This document shows positions 44,680 through 57,900 of a DNA stretch of 64,000 bases, piece by piece (positions within the stretch are counted from its first letter, which is position 1; each line of letters begins with the position of its first letter). The stretch is from Cydia pomonella (Eukaryota; Arthropoda; Insecta; Lepidoptera; Tortricidae), in assembly GCF_033807575.1 (NCBI RefSeq), contig NC_084703.1, positions 13,020,001-13,084,000 of the forward strand, in the 5' to 3' direction. The position numbers were made by a program, and so were the translations under genes. Under the pieces are notes generated by a model that was not told the DNA's origin, made no database searches, and saw only the letters and a list, made by a program, of their open reading frames with translations.

Positions 44680-45968
44680 TCAATTCCTCAAAAGCAGGCC
44701 AATACTAAGCTTCAATAGCTTACTGGCACACTTTTATTTAACAAACCCATTGGGTTATCTAAAAGCATAATGCAACAATTACCGCGGCGCAGCACCAATT
44801 AGTTACATAAAAACAATTATTAATTATACTACCATAATAGCACTTATATAATGATTGCAATGCAAATGCTGAATTATAAAATACTACGCATTTTATCGTT
44901 TCTTTCCATTATATACTAAACATTATATTACTTATTAAATATTTAGATGTTTTATAAATATTTGTACCTACTCCATCTGGCAAAAACAAATTCATCCACA
45001 AATACATATCGACATTATTAAGCAAATCGAACAGTTTTCTCTAGTAGGTCACTTTAATGAAAATGAAAAAAGGTGTACAACTAAATGAGTAAGAAACGTA
45101 ATTGCAAAAAAATACGATAAGTTTTCTTTAAGGATATAAGGAATTATTGATAATACAATACAGAAGGTGAAAGTTGTCACCAACTACCGCGACCACAATT
45201 TACCTTTAAAATCACGCCTCAATATGTTTCTTCAAATTCCTCGAAGTACAGATGTTTTTGAAATAAATCAAGGAATAATAATTCACAAACAAATTTGTTC
45301 ACTTTATTTAGATTTCTCTTAATTTAATATTTTTTACACAAAATAGCGCCAACCGAGAGCACTCTTGTTTTTTCTTTTTTTTGTATTGTTTGTTTTCAAT
45401 GTTGCCGTAAGCAAAAAAGTTTAACCATAGATAAAGTAACATGTACCTGAATAAAAAAAGAGTATGAACAGAGGACCTACCGCAAACATCGAAGTTTATA
45501 AATTAAGGGCATCTTTCTCTTTTACTCTGATTTACGAATTTCGGTGCTCGCGTTAGGCCCTCAGTATTGTTCGTTTTGCATCTCTTTTCTTTATTTAGCA
45601 AACGAAAGTGATGCATTGCAATCATATCACTCAAATCAAAACCACCAAATTATTATATTACACCTCTATTAAATTTGATTCTTTGATTTTTGATTGAGAA
45701 GAACCATACCATAAACAATATTGCAAAAAAATCGCAAAATTCAAACATTGTTTTGAAGTTTCACTCCTCGTACATCGATTTTATGAAAATACCCGGTTGC
45801 TAATTGCAACTTGTAAACAACTGCAATACCTATTATATTTTGTTAGTTATTGATTACGTCTACTTAAAGAAAACGAGTTGTAAAAATAATGTGTTGAAAT
45901 ACTTTTAGTATACGCATTATTTTACTGAAAACGTATTTATTTGTTAGTTTAATAGGAATCTGCCATTT
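44680..45968. promoter_or_regulatory. Shared 5' interval of the divergent RasGEF1 and dynein genes
   Basis: 1.29 kb between the two start codons, which face away from each other. It must hold both promoters and 5' UTRs unless upstream exons exist elsewhere. I see no convincing TATA box or other defined element. One MITE (45472-45562) lies within it. Confidence 0.5.
45472..45562. mobile_element. MITE family C, short copy
   Basis: GACCTACCGCAAACATCGAA and, complemented, GGGCCTAACGCGAGCACCGA, with CTTTCTCTTTTACTCTGAT inside. It lies in the shared 5' interval. Confidence 0.6.
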
Positions 45969-48900
45969 ATGTCGCAAAATATGTTGAACGGAGATGGAAA
46001 ACGTTCAATACATACAAATGTAACAACTTTACCCGCTATTGAAACTATACAAAGGAATGTTCGCCGAGCTCCCACAATGTATACAAGGTATATTTTCTCA
46101 ACATTAATGTTACTCACATATGGAGCGTTATTTATTTAATAGTCTAATTAGTCATATTATATATGGTATCAATTTGTGATTAAAGTTCATGACATGAGCT
46201 AAGATTTTAAATGAAGGCGCGTCAACCGGGATGAATAAGCTTTACCTGATCATTTCTTAAAAAGTATATTTTGTATGATACAATTTGTGTTTAGTTTTTA
46301 AGCAAATGACAGGTAAATCTCATTTCATGTTTTCTCCCTACTCACCCCTGCCACCCCTATTCACCCCAGTTGACGGTATAAAGTTTTTGATATAAAGAAG
46401 AGACGCTTTTCAGATAGATTTTAGTACATTGACCAGCCTTTTGCTATCTCTATTGCACGCGCATAATTATATTACTTAAATATGTGGTCTTCTGGAAATA
46501 AAAATCGGAAATTCCTTATCTGCCTCCCTATCGCTCTAATATTAAACAGCGATAGAGCGGCAAATAAAGAAATTTCGATTTTCGTTTTTCGCTGGAGTCT
46601 CAGTCTCAGGTCTAAGACTAAGACTTTTTTGAAGGGGAGGTCTGCTGCACTAACTTTTAACACTAAATATTGATCCTCGAGGGTTATACCATACGACCTC
46701 GCGCTATCGGAATTTTTAACGTGTATACAAATGGTAGTGATAATGCAGTGCTACATTTGCTTTGCCAAGTAAATTGTATAAGAACCTCTAACCTTTGGTT
46801 AGGCTTGATTTTGAGGCGTCCTTCTCAACGACGTCATCATGGTCTAAATGGTACCTAATATTTTAACTAGATCTGATTTTTCCTTATAAGGAATGGTGGA
46901 AATGGAAACAGTAAGTACTGGTACCTATACAGTTTTACTGTCCGTTAAGTGTTCGCATCCTAGCGGTAAGGCGTGCGACTTTCAAACCGGAGATTATGGG
47001 TTCGAACCCCGGCCCGGTTTGCACGAGTATCTCGGTCTTTTATGTAGGTACGTACGTAATACCATTTATATTTACCAGACGCTTTTAGATGAAGGAAAAC
47101 ATCGTGGGGAACCGGGATTAACCCCAATAAGGCGTATTTTAGGGACCCTTTAAACTGGAAGGTCAGAACTGTCAGAGGTAACGATTGTAACGAACAAAAT
47201 TTTTACAGTTTAACTTAACAAAATTAGGGTGTATTTTCAGAATTCTTAGTGAAGCCTGTACCTACTCGTAAGTACATATAAACATCTATATTTTTCAGAA
47301 AGCCTCGTGATATACCATTTCATCTGCCACATAGAAAATTATTGGATAAAATAGAATATGTGAAGAAAGAGCCACAACCTTTGGTAAATCTTGGCGATTC
47401 ATTGAATTTAAATACTTCATGATTGAATTGGATACAGAATACCTAAGTAATTGTTTATGGTATTGATTGCAGACTGGTTTTGCTGAAGCCCAAGAAGAAA
47501 GATTTAAGAGAGAAAGGAAACAAACTACATTACAATTGGAACCTATCAACTTAGATGACACTATCAGTAAGTTTAATACCTACGTGCCAAAATGTGTAAC
47601 GGGCTTGTTTTGAAATGAGATGATAGGTATTAAGTCATTTTACGTGCTTCTTGATGCTGCAAGATACATTTCAAGTTGACTAGAAAAAAAAAACTTTAAT
47701 CTTCCTAATAATAATCTTTTTAAAATTTCTGTCGTTGTTTGTGTGATTTGTGTAAAGGTACAAGTAATTTTTTTTTTTCAACACATATACAACTAATTTT
47801 CTTGGTAATATAGGTAAAAGAAAGAAATCGCTTAAAATAAAGGAAGCAGATGTTCAGGTAGACCAGGAGACGGGCAAAACTAAAGACCCTTTAAAGGTAA
47901 AACCTGTAGTCAGGTCCCAAAAGGAAGTCATCGACTATGTAAGAAATAACCCGGAATGTGGGTTCCTTTACATGATATACGCAGTCCACCCTGAAAATGT
48001 GTATTTTACACCATACTACCTAAAGTAAGTATATTTATTTTTGTAATAATACAATTTTTGCTCTAATAGTTATTGCTCGTGTTAATATTTATACCCGGGC
48101 AAGTGAAACATCAAGAAGTGGAATTTTGAACGTTGCAAGGGTTTCAAGGCACGGGGGTTAAACAAACTTTGCCTCCGAGTGAAACACAAAAATTTTCACC
48201 ACACCAATGCCAGAAAAACACTAACTATGAAATACCATTAAAAAAAATCTATAAGGGTTCCGTTTTTTGCCATTTGGCTACGGAACCCTAAAAACTAACT
48301 AAATCAAATCCAAATGAACGTAATAAAACATTTATGATTCCATATCATCATGTAAAGGTAAATTCTACTAGCTAACATAAGGAAACATCAAACAACTCAA
48401 AATTTGCATCTGATTACTTTGCCCCACATGTGGATAAAATGCATCTTTCACATTAGTTACTGTTTCTCCTAGTAATTTCTCCGAATGAAATAAAATGTGC
48501 CAATAACTTTTGAACCATAGGCCCGTATAATATGAAAAAAAATCGGCCAACAGCATGTCGGGTTCCATAGGTACCAATCTGACAGAATAAGCTAAACTGG
48601 GGCTATTGGTAAGTATCATGTACTTTATAAGCATAAGGGTGTACCTTTACAGCGTTTTGTACCTCTTTTTACTAAGAAGAGAAGAATCAGAATCAGAATC
48701 AGACATTTATTGGTAAAAGTAATGTTATTATACATGTCAAGTATTTATAAATATATTATAGTATGTCACATTTCAAACAATTTGAATTATAATAAAACAT
48801 AATTAATTATTAATACAGTTTACATTTAAAATATATGCGCAGCTATTGCTCTTTGCAATAATTCAAAAACGGCTGGACCGATCAAGTTCGCTATAGTTTT

Positions 48901-51900
48901 CATTGAAAGTACTTGTTCAGCTTTTGTTTTAAAAATATTCACTTTATCAAAAATGGTTGTTGGCGACCCGTATTCGTTTTTAAGTACCTATCCAACGATA
49001 CCCTACACCATTGGGTTAAAGCGAAAAAATAAATGTTTTTATTTTACCGCCATGCATTTCTGTCGCCATGCTGTTATGCATGATTTATGTATCCATGCCA
49101 AAAGCTTTCTAGCCCTAGTTATCGCGGAGCAAAGCCGCGAACGAACGGAACGGAATCGGACATGCATGACAAAACTATAAGAGTTCCAAGTTGACTATAA
49201 ACCATAAAACATAAAAAAAAACTTTGTAAAGATTTTTACTTAAAACTGTAGCCAACATGGCCACAGGCCATTTTTAAGTTTTCGGGGAGTCATCTAGGTA
49301 CTTAGGTGTTCGTAGTAAAAAGACGTACAAGTGCTGCGAAGTACCAACGCCCTTTTGCTCGTTATGTGTCATTATATTCAAGGGCCTATTGGCACATGCT
49401 TAAGAGGAATTCCTAGTTGCGATTTTTCCATACAAACGCTCTCGACTGATTCCTCCCTGGATTTTTAACCTAGAGCAGTGATTTTTTCAAATAAGATCAA
49501 TATCATCAATATCTGTGCCGCTATGTTTTGCTTTTTTGTATTATTTTATTTTGAAGAAAGATACAGCGCCTCGAAAATCGCAAAAACGGCTCAATTGAAT
49601 TGGCTGTAAAAAAGGCACAGTATACAAATATGACAAAAAATATCCAAAAAATCAAAACATAGCGGCATAGATTATTTCTTCCTCTTGCAGTTTCCAAAAT
49701 TTCATAAAGATTGATTGCGTTTTGGAGGAGGAAACAGTCGAGAGCGAAACCTCGATTTTTGAGTTTTTTGCGTGTGAATTTCAGTCCGAGCTGCAGTTGT
49801 TCTTATCGCACGAATTAGAGGCGGAGACAGTTTCTAAATATACGTACACAGAAGGAATAGTGAGTGAGTGAGAGGGTATAACATGTTAATGGTTAAAATG
49901 AGAAAAAAATACACCAACAACCAACAGTCGATCGCCGTAATATAACCAAAATACCACGTAGTTCTAAGAAAAGGGTGCCATGTGTTTTCATTATGTACCA
50001 TGGTTTCGCAATAAAGATTTATATTCTATTCTATTCTAAAATGTACCCGTAATGGCCTGTCACTTCAAACCGTTTTTTTGTATTTTTTTTTACATTGCAG
50101 GTCATGTAGTGCTTATGTTTAGTAATGTTTACTATTAAAGGCCTGTAAATAAAGCTAAGTAGGATAATAGGTATAACCTGCTTATTTTGATTAAAACATC
50201 ATAACTACCCATTAACAATTTGATTGTCTTGCATTGCTCACACTTGTGCGTCACAAGTAAACCACTAGATAGCAAATTTACATTACGGCTAGCCGATATC
50301 AAAATAAGGGCCATTTTGAAATGCCGCGGTTCAACGATTAAGGTATGTTGGGTTAATACCGGATGTGGGTGAAGAACGTAGCAAATTCATTTCTCCCTAA
50401 TTTGGCTTTATTTTTTAATGTTGGCAACGAGACGCCATTTCATTGCCTCGACTGCCCTCGCGCCGCTCAGGGATGTCGGGCTTGTGCTATGCGCAATCAC
50501 ATAGAGCAAGGTAAATTTCGTGTATCCGATCTTCGCCCTGTAATTTATTTTGTGTATTGTGATGAAATTGTGTTAATGTACAATTTCGTTTTAGATGTTT
50601 ATTTATAAAACAATCCAATCAAAAACAGACCTAGGATTGCTGTAGACTGATATCCGATTTTGACCCTTCCAGGTAAAGATCGGAAAGAAACAATACGATC
50701 TTTATCCATTTAAAAACAGCAGTGATTTTCAAACTTTCAATTTTGTTCAATTTACCTACTTACCTACTTAATTATCACATTTATTGTTTTCTGGATCACA
50801 CTTTCATGCCGTTATTATTACCCAGTACCAACGCGACGGTGAATCAAAAGGAAAACATTTTAGCAGTCTATTTTGTATGTATATGTATGTACTACACCTA
50901 CTTACTGACATTTTTTTAATTTCCGCTACCCAAAGGTTGCCTGGAGATTGCTTTTTAGCGATTAGACCGATGTTGTTTACCTGTGTTTGCTTATGTTTCT
51001 GTTTTCTTTTGTATTGTTTTCTTTTATTGTGGCGTGTAATAAAGAATATTTGTATTGTATAGGGATGATTATACATGTTGAATTTTATAACAAAATCTAG
51101 TAAAATAGATAGCAAATAAGCAATTTTTCGCAATAAAATGAATATTTAAATACTATATGGAAATGATTAAAAATACAGGACCTAAAAGTTTCAAAATTTA
51201 AATTTTGTTTCAACTTTCAAAAAGGAATTAAGTAATAGTAACATACGATCAGGGGGGCGACACTCAGAAATGTAGTTAACATTAGTAAAGATGGCGGCGA
51301 CTTCTATTAATGGGATCCGATAACATACTTTTGCGTAAAGCTGACTTCCGATTATGCAAACTACATTACCAGATATCACTTAAAGATATAAAGATTGATA
51401 AAATTTAAAGGCATGAATACAACATTAAGAAGGTTGCATATACCTCGTATGTCAAGAGCAAGACTTATCTTTATTCATAATGTTGTTACCTAGCAACTGA
51501 TGTTTACTGTCAAAAAAATTTTAAACAGATATGATTGATATGAACTTATTATTCCTCTATTAATTTTAAAGTGCAGAGCATTAGTAAAGTCGGAGCAAGC
51601 ATTAAACACGAGTCATATTCAAATAGAGAAATTATAATCCCAATAGTTCCAACGTTACAAAACCTGGAGGTTTAAAAATTTTAAAGTTGTCAAGACAATG
51701 CAGAGAGGTTTAGATATTTTCGAAGATAAGAAGACAATACCATCATCATCATCAGATGAAAACAAGCGGTGATTATTTTAATTTTGTTTACGACAAACAT
51801 ATCCGATGAAACTCTGAAAGGTTTGTGCAATTTGATTCTCGAAGTAAGACGAGATAGAGTGCATCTATGGAAGTACGTGTGTAGACAAGACATACACCCT

Positions 51901-54900
51901 ATGCCTGAAATTCATTAGCACAAGAAGAAACCGAATAACGACATCATTACTCATGTGTTTATTTTAAAGAATATCCGGAGCTAATTGTTTACGGAGCTAG
52001 AGAGCGAGACGAAATTACCAGGAATTATATATATACACTATACCTGGCCTTACTTTATCTTTGGAATATCTTGAATTCACGTCCAGTTGAATATTAAGGT
52101 CAAAAAAGAAACGCTCAGTTGAGAACCAGGCAAGTCAGTTATGAGCACATGAAAGAGTTCTAGGTCAGACTGAGACTCAAGTCACAGATTATGTAGTACG
52201 AAAGTACCTACACATACGGATGCATATGTAGATGTGAACGCACACATATATAGTTAGTTTCGGATACAAAATAGAGATAGCACTTCGAAATTAGTTTCCT
52301 TAAAATGCTTCAAGAGAGCCTCTTTTCCTATATATTGACTTTACTCTTTGCATACGATCCTTACATTTTATCCAAAAAAAGATTGTATGTCAACTATATA
52401 TATAATTGCAATATTTTACCGTCAAAATCGCAATTGTTAGCACATTGTTTACTTATCAAATTGCCTTATGACATAAGTATCAAAGTTTGAGAGCCACAAT
52501 TTTACCAAATTTTTGTATCAGGGTGAAGATCGGATACAAAAATACGAAAAATAGAACATTCGATGACAACTTTTAAGTTTGTATTGTTGGCTGCAATAGG
52601 GTTGTTTCCAATTTTTTGAAACACTTGTATTACGTTCTATATTAACTAAAAGTTGCCCTGAAATTCAATTTTTATACTAAAAACGGTTTTAAATATGTTA
52701 AATCAACAAAACATATTTGGACAGATGCTTTCACGCCCAAAACGCTCGTTGAAAATTGTGTGACGACACAGTTTACGGTTTGACACATAACTACATACAC
52801 ACGTAGAAGATATTAACTGTCAACTGACATTTGTCATTTGTAGTTTATCGCCTAACTGTCAACAGTGTCAATCCGAGAGTTGTGACGTCATCAGAATCTC
52901 CAATGACGTTTCGAGTTTGGTCACATGACGTGTGCCAAAAGACATTTTAAATTCAATATTTACAAAAATATGGTCATTACAGGTCCCCTAAAAATAGTTT
53001 AACATGTTCTTTTAGTCCAAAAGAATTTATTGGGATAAAATTCTGCCCTAAGATTTGTAGATGGAAACAACCCTATTTATATGCGTAGGAGAAGGCTAAA
53101 CACCGGACCTATTTCTTTGTGATACCTTATTCTCTCTCCATTAAAAGCAACTTTTATTCACCATCCGATGTTAGCCCTTGATGGCAAAACACTCGTTACT
53201 CTAAAAAAAGTATGTCTCATCTTTACGCATGTACAAAACTAAAACCTTTATATATTGAAGATTACCGAAATTCAGGCCGAATCTACGGTTATTATTTAAC
53301 GATTTGCTCCGTACTTCAAGAATCTGACACGATCTAGAAAAAAAAATCGCGAGTTCTCTCGATTGGTTCCAAAATTGTCCTGCATTATCCCAACATACCT
53401 TACCCAGATTGTCATTGCGATACCGTCTTCAATAAGACGGCACAAGTTTAGCCCCATCGTACTACTACTACTATTTAGATTGTAGGTTACCCATACCTTC
53501 TTACAAAATTTCAAAACACACCATGATCACACCCAACTTATTGTCACGGATAGGTACGACGGCCGAAGCATGGACATCATTCTTTTTTGCAGTCTTTATT
53601 TAAATAGTAATTAATAGATACAGTATAATATAATAATTAAAAACAATATTATGTGATAACATCAAAAACAACTTGCATCGGGCAGCGCAGGATGAATTCC
53701 GGCCGGCTCGCCGGCAATGTCAACGGAACGGCGCGCAATGAGTGAGCGCTCGCGTCTCGCATCTGTGTGCGCGCACTCACACTTAGATAGCTCTCGCTCC
53801 CGCCCACCGCAGCGCGACAGAAACATAGCTTCAAAAATTCGAGATTTGAAAAGTTGCTCAGCTAGGAATTGCTCTTAAGCCAGTTTTTTTTTGTAGGTAA
53901 AAAAATATTTTTGTTTAGTTAGAAAACAAAAAAAAATCCCAGTGTGATCATTTGATCAATATTAATGATATATATTTGATTTAGCGTGGTCCCTTATGAA
54001 GAAATTGACAAAAAGAACTATCTGACGATCAGCCCTTGCGGAGTCACGCATTTCACCAACGAATTGCAGTTCACAGCTCTTCCTGCGTGGGAACAGGAGT
54101 ACACTATATTCGTTCAACTTACAGACGTAAGAGAATCTGATCACATTTGACACGCTAACCATAGCGTAGAATTGAATCATAAGTTGCAGGACAGACAGTA
54201 AAAAAATATGTTGCTGTGGATTTTAAGTACCTACTTTATTACCTATTTCTTCTAGTCTTGTCTAAAGGTCGTCGCTCACTGAAAAGCTCGGCACCAGATC
54301 GGCACCACCTTAATCTGACCCGCTCAGTATAGTGGACGGCGTACGAACCCAATTCCAAAGAAAAACCGCAAATCGATGTACAGTTTATCCATTTGGCACA
54401 TGCATACCAGAGCTCCCATCCCATGAATTTAATGTGGGGACAACGCCTTTTAATAAACTTTTTGACCCGCATTCTTAAAATAAATTCTTAGTAGGGTGCT
54501 GAGTGATCATTTTTTTTGTATATTATATTACGTCTAATTTTATTATTAATATGTACCGTATCTGCAGTAGGGAAAGCTGTTCTACCTCGGACAGTTTTTC
54601 TTTTCTCAGAAAAAAACTATATAAAACCTGCAGAATTGTTGTTTATCCGAATATCATAAGTTACATTGATATACTAATTATCAGAGTTGGGCATAATCAA
54701 TTACTTTTGGAATGAAATTACATATTACATTACAGTAATCATGATTCCTTAGTGATCGATTCCTTTGGTAATCTAAATTACTGTAGTCAATCCCGCCGAT
54801 TACTTGCGTAATTGATTCCTTCGGAATTGAATATATCTAACTACAAGTGTAATCGTGATTCCTCGGTAATCAATTACTCGAGTAATCTGATTACGTAATA

Positions 54901-57900
54901 TTATCCAGACTAAATTACAATTACTTAATGTCAAAATAATTTCCTTCGTTTTTATCCCAGAAGACAAATACATTTTATGTGTGAAACTCTATAATTACTG
55001 TAAAATAATGATTATTTTGGAATCCAAGATGGCGGCCGTGCACTACGTGATAAAAATCGTCATGGATATCGTTTTATAGGTTTTCAGGAGTGGAGATTTC
55101 GAAAAATGATGCCCATTTTGGAATCCAAGATGGCGGCCATGCAGTATGCCATAAAAATCGTCATGGATGTCGTTTTATAGGTTTTAGGGAATACAGATTT
55201 CGAAAATGATGGCCATTTTGGATTTCAAATGGGCATAATTTTCGAAATCTGCACACTGGATACAAATAAGATGCATCTATATAGTAAATCGAAATATACT
55301 TTACGTCTGTAGTCAGAAATATAGCTTTATGTATAACAAAATATATTTTGAAGTAATCTGAAAGGAATCAAGTAATCCATTCATGTAATAAGGAATCTAC
55401 ACTGGTTCCCAATTACTAGTAATTTTAATATTCCAACAGATGATTCCAGATTCCTCAAATGTAATTGTACTTAGTAATCAGCTAGTCAGATTACAAAGTA
55501 ATCTGGGAACCGGTAATCAGATTCCAAAAGTAATTTCGAGTAATCATGAAATCAGGAATCAATTACGAAATGCCCATCTCTGCTAATTATACTATTTAAT
55601 GTGATAGGTATAAAATAAAATCCAAAAAAAACATATCTCAGAAAATTACAGAGATAAGAAGCTAAAACTTACGGGAAATAATACTTGTCATGAGGGCTTT
55701 TAATAATAAAAAACTTTAAAAGACTGAAAATTTTGAAGCGCAGAGTCGCGTTATAACGGCTGGAGCTGGAGTTCTACAAATTTAGATTTCCCTCTAGGCT
55801 CCGCTGCGCTGTCACACAGGCGCTCTGTCTCTGTCGCCCAGCCGCAAGCGCGATGTGCCTACATCTGCGAGGTGTTGAGCGCTTCCGTTGTGTGATTACG
55901 TAAGGTTAACACCTAGTTGACCACCAGCCGAGATGTGGTGCTGGCGCTAGTCTGATGTTGAGCTTTTTGGTGCGCTACAACCTTTGATTTTGGATTACTT
56001 CCAGGATAAAAAATAATTAAGCATTTCAGAAAATTGTATTTGGCTTAAACGCTTAACAAGAAGAAGTAATATGTCTACTATTTTAATTAAAATAGGTACC
56101 GTACTTATTTTTTATACACCGTGTTTTTATTGAATTCAGTTAACTCCGGGGTATGCATTTAGGAGACTAATTCGCATAGTTCAATATTCCAAAAAAAAAC
56201 AAAAAAATATTTTTTTTTAGAGTTATTAAATGTTATTATGCAACATTTAATAACTCGCCTATGCATAGCGTTGTTGTAACACGGGCATTACATTTAATTC
56301 AACCAAGCAATTGAAAACTGTCACATATCAATGTCATTTCGAACATCAATCGTCCTAAATAGTAGTACTTAGGTTTAGTAGCAAATGTATAAACTCGCTC
56401 TAAACACTAGTCAATATGTAAACAGGCCCTAAGGCAAGTGTATACGCTCGTGAAGGCCTTTCAAGATAAAAATAATAAGATAATAAGATAAGTTCGCCTT
56501 TGTACTGCTTATCCTGTGCTATATTTATATTTTGTATTTTGTACAATAAAGAGTTTATAAATAAATAAATAAATATTATAGGACATTATTACACAAATTG
56601 ACTAAGTCCCACAGTAAGCTCAATAAGGCTTGTATTGAGGGTACTTAGACAACGATATATATAATATATAAATATGTATAAATACTTAAATACATAGAAA
56701 ACACCCATGACTCAGGAACAAATATCCATGCTCATCACACGAATAAATGCCCTTACCAGGATTTGAACCCGGGACCATCAGCTTCGTAGGCAGGGTCACT
56801 ACCCACTAGGCCAAACCGGTCGTCAAAAATATTTTTATACATACGTTTATACGTTACGTTTATACATACCTACATACAAATAAATTATTGATTATCTCCG
56901 AAATGGAGTTAATTAGAATACCGGTGTGATTTGAGAAAATCACTTAATTTAAGCTCAGGACTGCTCCCTTGAAATTAACGGAAATAAAAAAACACGGTGT
57001 ATTTTTGCTCTGCCAAGCCCCAAGCCACATTTATGAAAAAGCGACTTTCTGACTTTATTCGTGTTACCTACTTTAAACTGTTACTCCACAGATAAAGTTT
57101 TTCCGTGTTTACCGCTATTGGAAAGCCTTTTATGTCTGGAGAAAATCCATATTATTCAGAAAATATAATAAGACACGAAATAAACTGGCTAAAGAATTAT
57201 TTACTTTAACACCGGTACTCGGTAAAGCTCTTCTCAACATTCAGGCCATGTGCTGTGATATGTACATGAAAAGTTTCGCAGATATATCTCGCGACATGGA
57301 CACTGCTTTTTTCTACTTCCTTGAAGTTGAGGTAAGTGCAATAAAATGTTATCTATATAATTTAATGTATGCTGTAAGTGCTTATTAACCCTTTAAACGC
57401 AATGAACCTTTAATAAAGTGTTTTCAGCAGAGCTGTCGTGTCTATAGCGCCAACAATGCTTATAAACGGTGTAATATGAGGAAACCGAAAGATTTTAACA
57501 GTGAATTCCTGATCTTTAGAGACTAAAATGTCATATAAACTTTTCTGCATTTCGCCTATTTTCAGAGTTAATAGCAATAAACAAAATATTTTTAATGTAA
57601 CTTAGTGCAAAACGATTTTTTGATAGAAATGATGGCATTATGAGGCGTAGTCTAAATATCCTTATTGATATATGTCAAAAAGTCACAAATAACCTTGCAA
57701 AAACTAGGTTTTACAAGAATAAATCGTAAAAATTTCATTTTTAGTGCCAGTTTTACCATTAACTTTTTCTGTACATGTACGAGTAAACACATTCAAAAAT
57801 TGAAAAAAAAAACCAAAAATATTTTTTTTATTGGCGAAATACTATAACCTAAACTCATTTATTGTTGCTTCCTTCTTTTGGCCGCAGAAGTGCGTAGTTT

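Larger units (their letters stand above)
48025..53984 (+). other. Dynein intron 4 (5.96 kb), repeat-rich
   Basis: Holds an AGGGTTCCGT-type repeat (48247-48295), a LINE tail on - with (TCTGAT)n at about 48680-48705, and a repeat near 48940-49190 (GTTATCGCGGAGCAAAGCCG). It also holds a foldback (49437-49746), a LINE tail (49975-50038), a GATGGCGGCGACTT tract (51290), a MITE (52597-53075) and a GC-rich pocket (53690-53830). ORFs at 50363-50608 and 50722-51062 have no recognisable features. No nested host gene is seen. Confidence 0.6.

Noticed and set aside
50363..50608. 81-codon ORF with several Cys residues in dynein intron 4
   Set aside because: No domain pattern, no splice-consistent neighbours, and repeat-like flanks; not enough to call a gene.
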